Origin: Flavobacterium sp.
Lineage (GTDB): Bacteria; Bacteroidota; Bacteroidia; Flavobacteriales; Flavobacteriaceae
Direction of reading: 5' to 3'
DNA length: 64,000 nt
Assembly (NCBI GenBank): GCA_030153045.1
Contig: JASLID010000025.1
Location: 10,886-74,885, forward strand
The notes under the pieces are model-generated. The model ran no database searches. It had not been told where the DNA came from and worked only from the letters and a program-made list of their open reading frames with translations. Of the stretch, positions 43,768 through 53,222 are shown one piece after another. Position 1 is the first letter of the stretch, and every line of letters starts with the position of its first letter. A program made the position numbers and the translations under genes.

Positions 43768-45012
43768 ATGCACGAATTTACCACTCAAGAAAAACTAAAA
43801 CACCTATTCTCACTTCCAGTAATTGTAGCAGCTTTAGGCTATTTTGTAGATATTTACGATTTATTACTTTTTGGCATAGTACGAGTTCCAAGTTTAAAAG
43901 ATTTAGGATTAAATCCAGACACTTCTGGAACTTTAATCATGAATTATCAAATGATTGGACTCCTTATTGGGGGAATTCTTTGGGGAATTTTAGGAGACAA
44001 AAAAGGAAGATTATCAGTCTTATTTGGCTCTATCATCGTATACTCATTAGCCAATATTGCTTGTGGATTTTTACCACAATTTCCATTTGAAGATAAAACC
44101 ACCATTTACGCTATCCTTCGATTTATTGCTGGAATAGGTTTGGCCGGCGAATTAGGTGCCGGAATTACTTTAGTTTCCGAATCATTACCCAAAGAACTTC
44201 GCGCTATTGGTACTTCCATCGTAGCAGGATTTGGTTTGTTAGGAGCCGTTGTAGCTCAACTTACCGTAGAATTGGCCGGAAGCTGGACAACAGCCTATTT
44301 TGTTGGTGGCGTTTTAGGATTGTTATTGCTTTTCTTAAGAGTTGGTGTAGTTGAATCTGGAATTTACAAAGACATTGAAAAAAATGTAGGAATGTCAAAA
44401 GGTAATTTTTTCTCATTCTTTACTAATAAAGATAGATTCATTAAATATTTAAAATGCATTGCTATAGGATTACCTACATGGTTTTGTATAGGAATATTAG
44501 CAGTAATGGGCAACCAGTTTGCTCCTGCATTAGGCATCGAAAGTATCACACCCGGTAAAGCTATTATGTGGGCTTATATAGGAATTTCTGTAGGTGATTT
44601 TTCCAGTGGTTTTATTTCACATTGGCTAAAATCCCGTAAAAAAGCCATTTTTTATATGATGTTATTTACCATTGTTGGTATCATTTTAATGTTATACGGC
44701 GGAACAAAATCAGAGAATACCTATTATTTTTATTGCGCTTGGTTGGGCCTAGGTACTGGCTACTGGGCTATGTTTGTTACAGTTGCTGCCGAACAATTTG
44801 GGACAAACATCCGAAGTACAGCAACAACAACCATTCCCAATATGGTTAGAGGATTACTTCCTGTAATGCTACTAGGCTTCGATTTTTTTAAAACAAATAA
44901 TGGTGTGATTACCTCAGCATCGATCGTAGGCCTAATTGCTTTTGGATTAGGCATTTACGCAACTCTAAGCATTGCTGAAACTCATAATAAAGATTTAGAT
45001 TTTACAGAATAA
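43768..45012 (+). CDS. MFS transporter
   Basis: 414 residues with about 12 membrane helices. The helix 2-3 loop motif GILGDKKGRLSVLFG and the preceding Asp-rich helix FVDIYDLLLFG place it near the metabolite:H+ symporter group. A second cytoplasmic loop has SHWLKSRKKA. The substrate (probably a carboxylate or sugar) cannot be told. It is followed after 115 nt by a tonB-like gene with its own probable promoter. Confidence 0.88.
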   Translation: MHEFTTQEKLKHLFSLPVIVAALGYFVDIYDLLLFGIVRVPSLKDLGLNPDTSGTLIMNYQMIGLLIGGILWGILGDKKGRLSVLFGSIIVYSLANIACGFLPQFPFEDKTTIYAILRFIAGIGLAGELGAGITLVSESLPKELRAIGTSIVAGFGLLGAVVAQLTVELAGSWTTAYFVGGVLGLLLLFLRVGVVESGIYKDIEKNVGMSKGNFFSFFTNKDRFIKYLKCIAIGLPTWFCIGILAVMGNQFAPALGIESITPGKAIMWAYIGISVGDFSSGFISHWLKSRKKAIFYMMLFTIVGIILMLYGGTKSENTYYFYCAWLGLGTGYWAMFVTVAAEQFGTNIRSTATTTIPNMVRGLLPVMLLGFDFFKTNNGVITSASIVGLIAFGLGIYATLSIAETHNKDLDFTE

Positions 45013-45060
45013 TTATATTTTTTATTAAAAAACTAAATAATATTTAATTTTAACATTTTT

Positions 45061-45077
45061 TTGGCACGATATTTTCA
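45061..45077 (+). promoter_or_regulatory. Candidate sigma-54 promoter before the TonB gene
   Basis: TTGGCACGATATTTTCA: a perfect -24 half (TTGGCACG) and, at the correct spacing, a -12 half of TTTCA in place of TTGCA. The TonB start is 50 nt downstream. No TAnnTTTG box is seen nearby. Confidence 0.4.
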
Positions 45078-45127
45078 TGTAATCAATAAATCAAGCAAAG
45101 AATTATTAATTATAAAAACCAAACATT

Positions 45128-45952
45128 ATGTCAAAATTAAACATTAACAAAACCGAGTGGTTAGAACTCGTTTTTGAAGGAAAAAACAAAGAGTATGGTG
45201 CATACAAAATGCGTCAGGAAGATGGTTCAACTACAATAAAAGCATTCTTTACTGCTCTTATTGTATTAACTGGTCTTGCATTATTACCCGTTTTATTCAG
45301 TTCATTTACTGATAAACCTGTAGTTGAAAATCCAGCAGCTTTAGATGATGAAATAAAATTAACAAGCGTAACACTTCCCAAAAAAGAAGAGCAGAAAAGA
45401 ATTGAAGCTCAAATTAAAAAAGCAGAAGTGATTGCCCCAAAAACAGAAAATTTAGTCAAACCTATAATTGTTGAAGCTAGAAATGCTCCAATGGTTGAGT
45501 TCACTAAACCCGAAGATGTAGGTAAGCCAACTTCTGATAATCCAAATGCATTAAATGGAAGCCCAACCGGTAGCCCAAGTGGAACTTCGATAAACCCTAC
45601 TCCAGCAGTAGAAACCCCTAGAGGAAATGGAGAAACCATTGTTAACACGTCAATGGTGGAAAAAAATCCAATATTTCCGGGTGGCATAGAAGCTTTCTTG
45701 AGAATTGTAGGTAATCGTTTTGCCGCTCCAGAAATGGAAGAAGAAAAAGCATTAAAAGTGATTGTATTCTTCATCGTTGAAAAAGACGGAAGTTTATCAA
45801 ACATTACTGTTCCAAGAAGTCCTGGTTACGGTTTAGACAAAGAAGCCATCAGAGTTTTAAAGTCTATTAAAACCAAATGGGAACCAGGTATTTACAAAGG
45901 TGAACCTGTAAGAACTTCATATTCATTACCTATTGTAGTGCAATCAAATTAA
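45128..45952 (+). CDS. Energy transducer TonB
   Basis: 274 residues. The flavobacterial N-terminal box WLELVFEGKNKEYGAYKMRQ lies in the cytoplasm. One membrane helix (about 35-55) anchors it, a Pro/Lys-rich periplasmic linker follows, and a C-terminal TonB domain (about 185-274) carries FIVEKDGSLSNITVPRSPGYG. It links the proton motive force (with ExbB/ExbD encoded elsewhere) to outer-membrane receptors. A good hairpin terminator follows. Confidence 0.93.
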   Translation: MSKLNINKTEWLELVFEGKNKEYGAYKMRQEDGSTTIKAFFTALIVLTGLALLPVLFSSFTDKPVVENPAALDDEIKLTSVTLPKKEEQKRIEAQIKKAEVIAPKTENLVKPIIVEARNAPMVEFTKPEDVGKPTSDNPNALNGSPTGSPSGTSINPTPAVETPRGNGETIVNTSMVEKNPIFPGGIEAFLRIVGNRFAAPEMEEEKALKVIVFFIVEKDGSLSNITVPRSPGYGLDKEAIRVLKSIKTKWEPGIYKGEPVRTSYSLPIVVQSN

Positions 45953-45973
45953 GACCTAAATACCAAGCCCGAA

Positions 45974-46011
45974 AGCCATTCATTTCTTATCAATTTGAAT
46001 GGTTTTTTTTT
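45974..46011 (+). terminator. Intrinsic terminator after the TonB gene
   Basis: Stem CCATTCA (45976-45982) / TGAATGG (45996-46002) with a 13-nt loop, followed by nine T residues. Confidence 0.75.
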
Positions 46012-46058
46012 GTAATAAATATAACAAATAAACAAATCTAAAAATAAACTACATTCCT

Positions 46059-46066
46059 TACCTTTG
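46059..46066 (+). promoter_or_regulatory. Promoter box TACCTTTG before lipA
   Basis: TACCTTTGC matches TAnnTTTGC; the lipA ATG is 18 nt downstream. The -33 element is unclear. Confidence 0.5.
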
Positions 46067-46084
46067 CAGAGCAAAATAGTTTTT

Positions 46085-46957
46085 ATGGAAACAGCAACAC
46101 AATCGAACATATTACCAGTAGGAAAACCAAAATGGTTAAAAGTAAAATTACCTATTGGTCAAAAGTATACTGAATTAAGAGGATTAGTCGATAAATACAA
46201 ATTGAATACAATCTGTACTTCTGGAAGCTGTCCAAACATGGGAGAATGCTGGGGAGAAGGCACAGCCACTTTCATGATTTTAGGAAATGTGTGTACTCGT
46301 TCGTGTGGTTTTTGTGGTGTAAAAACCGGAAGACCAGAAACTGTAGAATGGGATGAACCGGAAAAAGTAGCACGATCCATCAAAATTATGAGTATTAAAC
46401 ATGCCGTAATTACTAGTGTTGACCGTGATGACTTGAAAGATATGGGATCTATTATTTGGGCTGAAACCATCAAAGCCATTAGACGAATGAATCCCGAAAC
46501 TACACTGGAAACTTTAATTCCAGATTTTCAAGGAGTAGAACACATCATAGACCGCATTATTGAAGCCAATCCAGAAGTCGTTTCACACAATATGGAAACG
46601 GTAAGACGATTAACCCGCGAAGTACGTATTCAAGCCAAATACGATCGTAGTCTGGGTGTTTTAAAATATTTAAAAGAAAAAGGAATTCGCAGAACAAAAT
46701 CAGGAATCATGCTTGGTTTAGGTGAAAAAGAAGAAGAAGTGATTCAAACCATGAAAGATTTGCGTGAAGCTAATGTCGATATTGTAACCATTGGTCAATA
46801 TTTACAACCTAGCAAAACACACTTGCCTGTAAAAGAATACATTACACCAGAGCAATTTGCAAAATATGAGCAAATTGGTAAAGAATTAGGCTTCCGCCAT
46901 GTGGAAAGTGGAGCATTGGTTCGTTCTTCATATCATGCACAAAAACATATTTTATAA
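46085..46957 (+). CDS. lipA: Lipoyl synthase
   Basis: Radical SAM enzyme of 290 residues, from ATG 46085 (METATQSNILPVGKP), just after the promoter box; a frame start at 46064 would fall within that box. It inserts two sulfurs into octanoylated lipoyl domains. Auxiliary cluster cysteines are C44, C49 and C55 (ICTSGSCPNMGECW); the radical SAM CxxxCxxC is C70, C74, C77 (CTRSCGFC). The C-terminal RSSYHA contains the Ser that ligates the auxiliary cluster. Confidence 0.96.
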   Translation: METATQSNILPVGKPKWLKVKLPIGQKYTELRGLVDKYKLNTICTSGSCPNMGECWGEGTATFMILGNVCTRSCGFCGVKTGRPETVEWDEPEKVARSIKIMSIKHAVITSVDRDDLKDMGSIIWAETIKAIRRMNPETTLETLIPDFQGVEHIIDRIIEANPEVVSHNMETVRRLTREVRIQAKYDRSLGVLKYLKEKGIRRTKSGIMLGLGEKEEEVIQTMKDLREANVDIVTIGQYLQPSKTHLPVKEYITPEQFAKYEQIGKELGFRHVESGALVRSSYHAQKHIL

Positions 46958-46973
46958 TTATTATAAATTATAA

Positions 46974-47978
46974 ATGAGTCAAAAAACACGAATTGCTATA
47001 AATGGTTTTGGAAGAATTGGTCGGAACTTATTCCGCTTATTATTAAATCATCCTACTATTGAAATTGTCGCTATTAATGACATTGCCGACAATAGAACGA
47101 TGGCACATTTATTAAAATACGATAGTATTCACGGGGTTTTACAACAAGATATTTCGTTTGATGACAATTCGATTATTGTTGACAATAAACACTACACTTT
47201 TTTTCACGAAAGTGACATCTCAAACCTAAACTGGGGGAATGAAAATATTGATTTTGTAGTAGAATCGACAGGTAAATATAAAACTTTCGAAGACATTCAC
47301 AAACACATCGAAGCAGGCGCTAAAAAAGTCATTTTATCGGCTCCAGCCGAAGTGGAAAATATAAAAACGGTTGTTTTAGGTGTCAATGAACACATTTTAG
47401 ATGGTTCCGAGATCATTGTTTCAAACGCAAGTTGTACGACTAACAATGCGGCACCCATGATAAAGGTGATTCAGGATTTGTGTGGTATCGAACAAGCTTA
47501 TATCACTACTGTCCACTCCTACACTACAGATCAAAGTTTACACGATCAGCCACATAAAGATTTGCGAAGAGCGCGTGGTGCATCGCAATCCATTGTACCT
47601 ACAACTACTGGCGCTGCTAAAGCATTAACCAAAATATTTCCTGATTTAGAAGGCAAAATGGGAGGTTGTGGCATACGTGTTCCAGTTCCTGATGGTTCGC
47701 TGACTGATATTACATTCAACGTAAAACGTGAAGTTACCATTGAAGAAATAAACTTAACCTTCAAAAAAGCTGCAGAGACCAACTTAAAAGGGATTTTAGC
47801 ATATACTGAAGACCCTATTGTTTCGGTAGATATTATTGGAAATCAAAACTCTTGCCTGTTCGATGCACAACTGACTTCAGTTATCGATAAAATGGTCAAA
47901 GTAGTGGGCTGGTACGATAATGAAATAGGCTATTCATCAAGAATTATTGATTTAATTTCACACATAATTAGAAAATAG
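46974..47978 (+). CDS. gap: Type I glyceraldehyde-3-phosphate dehydrogenase
   Basis: 334 residues. The NAD-binding motif is INGFGRIGRN (9-18), the catalytic Cys is C154 in SNASCTTN, and the His lies in TTVHSYTTDQ. It oxidises glyceraldehyde-3-phosphate in glycolysis, or the reverse. It follows lipA by 16 nt, so the two may be co-transcribed. A second GAPDH may exist elsewhere in the genome. Confidence 0.95.
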   Translation: MSQKTRIAINGFGRIGRNLFRLLLNHPTIEIVAINDIADNRTMAHLLKYDSIHGVLQQDISFDDNSIIVDNKHYTFFHESDISNLNWGNENIDFVVESTGKYKTFEDIHKHIEAGAKKVILSAPAEVENIKTVVLGVNEHILDGSEIIVSNASCTTNNAAPMIKVIQDLCGIEQAYITTVHSYTTDQSLHDQPHKDLRRARGASQSIVPTTTGAAKALTKIFPDLEGKMGGCGIRVPVPDGSLTDITFNVKREVTIEEINLTFKKAAETNLKGILAYTEDPIVSVDIIGNQNSCLFDAQLTSVIDKMVKVVGWYDNEIGYSSRIIDLISHIIRK

Positions 47979-48011
47979 CTATATTTAGAGTGTTTTTACA
48001 GAATCAAACAC

Positions 48012-50213
48012 ATGCAAAAACGTATCTTACTATTTTTAATTTTTATCTTCTCAGCTTTTGTTAATGCTCAAGACAATAAAGTTGTAAAAGGTAAGGTTGA
48101 TAGTGCCTATATTTATGCTGAAACTGCAAATTTTCACAAAAAAAACAAAATCTTCGATAAAGCATTAGAAAGTGCTAACAAATCAATTCAATTTTCAAAG
48201 AACACCAAAAACAATACTTCATTAGCCAATGGATATTTTACTTTGGCATTAATTTATATTGACTTAAAAAAATATGATGACGCCATTGAGAGATTAATAA
48301 GAGCCGTATCTATTTTAAACACATTAGAACCCAGCTCAAAAATCGCACTTTCTTACTACAACCTTGGTTTGTGCTATATGCATAAAGAGAATTATAATAG
48401 AGCCGAATCGTATTTCGACAAAGCCAATTCTGTTTACGAAAGCATCGATTTATCGAATGCAAAAAGTATGGTAAATCTTCAAAAAGCGCTTCTGTATATC
48501 GAGAAAAATGAAATAGATATTGCCGAAAAAACTTTAGCTGAAATTGCAAGCTCACCAAAAGGGAAAGATTCTTTCGAGCTTCAAGCTGAAGCTTTATACC
48601 ATTTGGGAGAAATGAAAACCAAAGCTAAGGCTAACAATCTGGCATTAAATTATTTAAAAAGAGCTTACGAAATAAGTGTAGAAAATAATAATGTAGAGCA
48701 GCAACTAAAAATCTCTAAAAAACTGAGTGAGGTATACGATCAAATGTCGTTGACAAATAATTCGCTTACTTTTCTAAAAATTCACTCCAAACTAAAAGAC
48801 TCATTAGAAGCAATTTCTGAATCTCAAAATCAAAATCTGGTGACAGAAAGAGTAAAGATTAATGATATCATGTCTGAAATGGAAAAACTGGGCAAAGACA
48901 AAAAGCAACAAGAAAAAGCCAGTAAATTTTCGAAGCTCATTAATATTTTAAGTATTGCTTTAATCACTATTCTATCCCTTTTAAGTTTATCATTATATAA
49001 AAACAATATCATTCGAAATAAATCAAACGAATTATTAAAGGAGAAAAACAACGAGCTGGAAGAAGCCAAAGAGCGGATTGAAAAGGCCAGTCAGGCGCGT
49101 GCTGAATTTTTATCGACAGTAAGCCACGAACTGCGAACCCCTTTAAATGCTATTAATGGGATTTCACACATTTTACTGGAAGACAAACCCAAGGCAAGCC
49201 AAATAGAATATTTGAAATCATTGAAATTTTCTGGAAATTACCTACTGACTTATATTAATGAAATTCTCGAAATTAACCGAATTGAATCTAACAATATCGA
49301 ACTGGAAAACATCAATTTTAATTTTAAAGAATTACTTCATAACATTCAAAATTCGCTTAAAGAACAAGCTAGTCAGAATAATAATAATTTCATCTTGAAC
49401 ATAGATAAGGACGCTCCCGAATTTTTAATTGGCGATCCTACAAAACTGTCACAAATTTTCATCAACTTAATTAATAATGCTTTAAAATTTACCGAAAACG
49501 GAACCATTACTGTAAATAGTATTCTTATTAATAAAAGTACTGAGTATTGTGATCTGAAATTTGAAGTTAACGATACTGGAATTGGAATCCCTAAAGACAA
49601 GCAAGACTCTATTTTTGAAAGTTTTTCTCAAGGATCTGTAGAAATTAATCGTAAATATGGAGGTACAGGTCTTGGACTAACCATCGTTAAACGACTTGTA
49701 GACTTGATGGGTGGAAAAATAATGGTAAATAGTGATGTTGGGGTAGGCTCTAGCTTTAGCTTTAACCTTAATTTTAAAATAGGAAAAGCCATGGCTCCTT
49801 CAACAATGAACAATATAATTGACGAGAAAGTATTTATTAACAAGAAAGTTTTATTGGTTGAAGACAACAAAATTAATCAAATGATTACCAAAAAAATTCT
49901 GGAGAAAAAACGAATGGTTTGCGAACTATGCGAAACAGGGGAAGATGCTGTTCTAAGAATGAAAAACAATAAATACGATTTGGTTTTAATGGATGTGCAC
50001 TTACCAGGAATAAACGGAACAATTGCCACCGAAGAAATCAGAAAATTTGACAATCACACTCCTATCATTGCCTTAACCGCTATTTCATTAAATGAAAACA
50101 GAGAAATGTTAATGTCTTTTGGAATGAACGATGTAATTACCAAACCGTTTAATCCCGATCATTTTTACAAAACAATCGAGATCAACCTGACGTTGGAAAC
50201 TAATACTGTGTAA
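48012..50213 (+). CDS. TPR hybrid histidine kinase
   Basis: 733 residues. A signal peptide (1-20) is followed by periplasmic TPR repeats (about 35-270), a transmembrane helix (about 309-330), a cytoplasmic coiled coil, HisKA with H372 (SHELRTPLNAI), HATPase_c (NLINNALKFTENG, DTGIGIP, YGGTGLGLTIV) and a C-terminal REC domain with phospho-acceptor D661 (LVLMDVHLPG) and K711. TPR-sensor kinases are common in Bacteroidetes. Its 3' end overlaps the convergent purine nucleoside phosphorylase gene by 14 nt. No partner regulator is adjacent. Confidence 0.93.
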   Translation: MQKRILLFLIFIFSAFVNAQDNKVVKGKVDSAYIYAETANFHKKNKIFDKALESANKSIQFSKNTKNNTSLANGYFTLALIYIDLKKYDDAIERLIRAVSILNTLEPSSKIALSYYNLGLCYMHKENYNRAESYFDKANSVYESIDLSNAKSMVNLQKALLYIEKNEIDIAEKTLAEIASSPKGKDSFELQAEALYHLGEMKTKAKANNLALNYLKRAYEISVENNNVEQQLKISKKLSEVYDQMSLTNNSLTFLKIHSKLKDSLEAISESQNQNLVTERVKINDIMSEMEKLGKDKKQQEKASKFSKLINILSIALITILSLLSLSLYKNNIIRNKSNELLKEKNNELEEAKERIEKASQARAEFLSTVSHELRTPLNAINGISHILLEDKPKASQIEYLKSLKFSGNYLLTYINEILEINRIESNNIELENINFNFKELLHNIQNSLKEQASQNNNNFILNIDKDAPEFLIGDPTKLSQIFINLINNALKFTENGTITVNSILINKSTEYCDLKFEVNDTGIGIPKDKQDSIFESFSQGSVEINRKYGGTGLGLTIVKRLVDLMGGKIMVNSDVGVGSSFSFNLNFKIGKAMAPSTMNNIIDEKVFINKKVLLVEDNKINQMITKKILEKKRMVCELCETGEDAVLRMKNNKYDLVLMDVHLPGINGTIATEEIRKFDNHTPIIALTAISLNENREMLMSFGMNDVITKPFNPDHFYKTIEINLTLETNTV

Positions 50214-51012
50214 TTAATTCTTTAATCAAACTTCTTACGTTTGGTTCTGCTCCTTTAGCTGCTTCAAGTACTTCTTCATGTGTTATAGAATCGATACTTT
50301 CTTCATTACCCATATCAGTAATTACAGAAATTCCGAAAGTTTCCATATCCATATGTCTGGCTACGATTACTTCTGGAACGGTTGACATCCCTACGCAATC
50401 GGCACCTAAAAGTTTTACCATTCTGTATTCTGAAAGAGTTTCAAAAGTAGGTCCTTGAATTCCAAGATAAACCCCATCACGAACTTCTATATTTAAGTCG
50501 GAAGCAATTTCTTTGGCTTTAGCCATCATTTTTCTACTGTATGGCTCACTCATATTAACGAATCGAGGTCCAAAACGCTCTTCATTTTTACCTCTCAACG
50601 GGTGTTCAGGCATAAAATTAATGTGATCTTTAATAATCACGATCGAACCTACTCTATAAGTAGCATTTACACCTCCCGAAGCATTAGAAACGATTAACTT
50701 TTTTACACCAAGGTTTTTCATAACACGAACCGGGAAAGTAACCTGTTTCATATCATACCCTTCATAAAAATGAAAACGCCCTTGCATAGCCACCACTTTT
50801 TTACCGTTGATGACCCCAAAAACCAAAGCTCCTTTGTGTCCTTGCACCGTCGAAACTGGAAAATTAGGAATTTCGCTGTAAGGCAAAATAAATTCAATTT
50901 CCATATCGTTAGTAAATCCACCCAAACCAGAACCTAAGATTACTCCGTATTCAGGATTAAAATTGGTTTTATTTAAAATATAATCAGCTGTTTCTTCTAC
51001 TTGTTCCCACAT
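50200..51012 (-). CDS. Purine nucleoside phosphorylase
   Basis: 270 residues, PNP/MTAP family (trimeric type). Phosphate- and base-binding blocks: GVILGSGLGGFTND, GHKGALVFGVI, FHFYEGYDMKQVTFP, SNASGGVN and the DCVGMSTVPEVIVARHM segment that holds the purine-binding residues. It cleaves inosine and guanosine in purine salvage. Its start overlaps the lpxK 3' end by 29 nt, which indicates co-transcription with lpxK. Confidence 0.95.
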   Translation of the reverse strand: MWEQVEETADYILNKTNFNPEYGVILGSGLGGFTNDMEIEFILPYSEIPNFPVSTVQGHKGALVFGVINGKKVVAMQGRFHFYEGYDMKQVTFPVRVMKNLGVKKLIVSNASGGVNATYRVGSIVIIKDHINFMPEHPLRGKNEERFGPRFVNMSEPYSRKMMAKAKEIASDLNIEVRDGVYLGIQGPTFETLSEYRMVKLLGADCVGMSTVPEVIVARHMDMETFGISVITDMGNEESIDSITHEEVLEAAKGAEPNVRSLIKELITQY

Positions 51013-52003
51013 AATCTAAAATCATTTTATCAAAATCGTTACTACTGTTTACAAACGAACTTTTTATAGGCAAATAAAACAATTGCGCAGTTGGCAATTT
51101 GTCTTTTAAACGCACGAAATCTTTTTCGGTTGTAATAATTTTTCTTCCGTTGGCTTTCTCTAAAATCAGTTGAATATCTTTTTCTGAGAAATTATGATGG
51201 TCAGAAAAAACAATACTGTCAATTTTTGAAGCTTGCAAATATGCAAAAAAAGGTTCTGGTTTTGCAATTCCAGCGACAACTAATTTATCAACAAACTGAA
51301 TTTCATCAAACGCGATTTTCCCATTTTCAGAATAAATCCAATCATCATATTCAATAAACGTGAAGAATACAGGTTTGTCCACTCCTACTTTCTTCACAAT
51401 TTCAGCTTGAGCCTCTTCCGAAATATCTTTGGGACATTTTGTAATAATTATTGCATCCGCACGATTTACACCGCTCCTGCTTTCTCTAAGATTCCCTGTG
51501 GGTAACATCAAATCGTTGTAAAACAAATCATCAAAGGAAGTCAGCATAATATAAAAACCGGCTTTTACTTTTCGGTGCTGAAAAGCATCATCTAATAAGA
51601 TAATTTGTGGTTTTACATTAGACTGTAATAATTGTTCAATCCCATTTTTACGGTTGGCATCGACAGCTACTTGAATGCTTTTAAATTTTTGATAAAATTG
51701 AAATGGTTCATCGCCTAAAATTTCAGCGTTAGACTTCTCATCGGCTAAAACAAATCCTTCCGATTTTCGCTTATACCCACGACTCAAAGTAGCCACACGA
51801 TATTGATTGGACAATAATCGTATTAAATATTCTATTTGTGGTGTCTTTCCGGTTCCACCAACACTTAGATTACCCACAGCAATTATGGGCAAATCAAACG
51901 AATACGATTTTAAAATACCCTTATCGAACAAAAAATTACGGATACTGGTTATAAGACCATATAAAATAGCGAAAGGGAAAAGTATTTTTCTCAAGAAATT
52001 CAT
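50984..52003 (-). CDS. lpxK: Tetraacyldisaccharide 4'-kinase
   Basis: Lipid A biosynthesis kinase of 339 residues, from the ATG at 52003 (MNFLRKILFPFAILYG); longer in-frame starts run into non-conserved sequence. An N-terminal membrane-associated helix (about 5-22) precedes the P-loop GGTGKTP (49-55). The block LLDDAFQHRKVKAGF and the C-terminal TTEKDFVRLK are family signatures. It acts at the inner face of the inner membrane and is coupled to the downstream purine nucleoside phosphorylase gene. Confidence 0.95.
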   Translation of the reverse strand: MNFLRKILFPFAILYGLITSIRNFLFDKGILKSYSFDLPIIAVGNLSVGGTGKTPQIEYLIRLLSNQYRVATLSRGYKRKSEGFVLADEKSNAEILGDEPFQFYQKFKSIQVAVDANRKNGIEQLLQSNVKPQIILLDDAFQHRKVKAGFYIMLTSFDDLFYNDLMLPTGNLRESRSGVNRADAIIITKCPKDISEEAQAEIVKKVGVDKPVFFTFIEYDDWIYSENGKIAFDEIQFVDKLVVAGIAKPEPFFAYLQASKIDSIVFSDHHNFSEKDIQLILEKANGRKIITTEKDFVRLKDKLPTAQLFYLPIKSSFVNSSNDFDKMILDYVGTSRRNS

Positions 52004-52121
52004 CTTACGAAAGTAGGATTTTTTATCTTTATATAAAAAGTTGATTGGTTTATTCGTTAATTTGTTTATCGAAAAAATAGAATAAAATCGAAGATTAACG
52101 AATACCAAAAAAATATAATCA

Positions 52122-53219
52122 GTGAGTACTATTAAAGACATAATTGCTGTTCTAGAACAAATGGCGCCTCTAGCCTACGCCGAAGATTTTGACAACGTAG
52201 GTTTGCTGGTTGGCGATACGAATAATGAAGCCACTGGTGTTTTAGTCTGCCATGACGCATTGGAAACCGTAATTGACGAAGCCATTTCTAATAAATGTAA
52301 TTTAGTTGTATGCTTTCATCCCATTTTGTTTTCCGGAATTAAAAAAATTACGGGTAAAAATTATGTTGAACGAGCCGTTATCAAAGCCATCAAAAATGAT
52401 ATTGCCATTTATGCCGTTCATACTGCTTTAGACAACCATCAAAATGGTGTCAATAAAATTTTCTGTGATGCATTGGGATTAATAAACACTAAAATTTTAG
52501 TGCCAAAGCAAAATTTTATTCAAAAATTAGTCACCTATACGATTGCCGAAAATGCAGGACAACTTCGTAATGCACTATTTGATGCTGGTGCGGGGAAAAT
52601 AGGTAATTATGAAGATTGTAGTTTCAATTCGAAAGGAATAGGAACATATATGGGTAACGAAAATAGCAACCCCGAAATTGGGGAGCGCTTTGAATTTGTG
52701 GAGGCCGATGAAATCAAAATCGAAGTGGTTTTCGAAAAACATTTGCAAAGTAAAATCCTGAAAGCTTTATTTTCCAATCATGTATACGAAGAAATAGCTT
52801 ACGAAGTTTACGATTTGCAAAATACGCATCAAAATATTGGATTAGGTATGATTGGAGAACTTTCAACCGAAATGAAAGAAATAGATTTCCTAAACATGGT
52901 GAAGGAAAAAATGCATTGTGAAGCCATAAGACACACACAGTTATTAGGCAAACCAATTAAAAAAGTAGCCGTTTTAGGAGGTTCAGGAAGTTACGCCATA
53001 AAAAATGCTATTCAGGCTGGAGCTGATGCTTTTTTGACCGCCGATTTAAAATACCACAACTTCTATGAAGCTGAAAATCAGCTATTATTAGCCGATATTG
53101 GTCATTTTGAAAGCGAACGTTACACAAAAAACTATATAGTTGATTATCTTACGAAAAAAATGCCTAATTTTGCAATCGTTTTATCACAAATAAATACAAA
53201 TCCAGTTAAGTACTTATAA
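52122..53219 (+). CDS. Nif3-like dinuclear metal centre protein
   Basis: 365 residues, GTG start at 52122. The Nif3/YbgI family blocks are visible: EDFDNVGLLVGD, VVCFHPILFSGIKKI, YAVHTALDNHQNGVN and, at the end, ADLKYHNFYEA and ADIGHFESERY, which hold the metal-binding His/Asp/Glu residues. A central insertion (about 125-225, YqfO-type PII-like domain) is present. Function is uncertain (linked to GTP cyclohydrolase-like or 4-hydroxy-nicotinate chemistry). It is followed after 3 nt by the coiled-coil 'zinc ribbon' gene, a widespread pairing. Confidence 0.93.
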   Translation: MSTIKDIIAVLEQMAPLAYAEDFDNVGLLVGDTNNEATGVLVCHDALETVIDEAISNKCNLVVCFHPILFSGIKKITGKNYVERAVIKAIKNDIAIYAVHTALDNHQNGVNKIFCDALGLINTKILVPKQNFIQKLVTYTIAENAGQLRNALFDAGAGKIGNYEDCSFNSKGIGTYMGNENSNPEIGERFEFVEADEIKIEVVFEKHLQSKILKALFSNHVYEEIAYEVYDLQNTHQNIGLGMIGELSTEMKEIDFLNMVKEKMHCEAIRHTQLLGKPIKKVAVLGGSGSYAIKNAIQAGADAFLTADLKYHNFYEAENQLLLADIGHFESERYTKNYIVDYLTKKMPNFAIVLSQINTNPVKYL

Positions 53220-53222
53220 AAT

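Noticed and set aside
50200..51012. Purine nucleoside phosphorylase as an ATP-cleaving defence effector
   Set aside because: It has no receiver or other regulatory fusion, has standard PNP motifs and is coupled to lpxK. It is an ordinary salvage enzyme.
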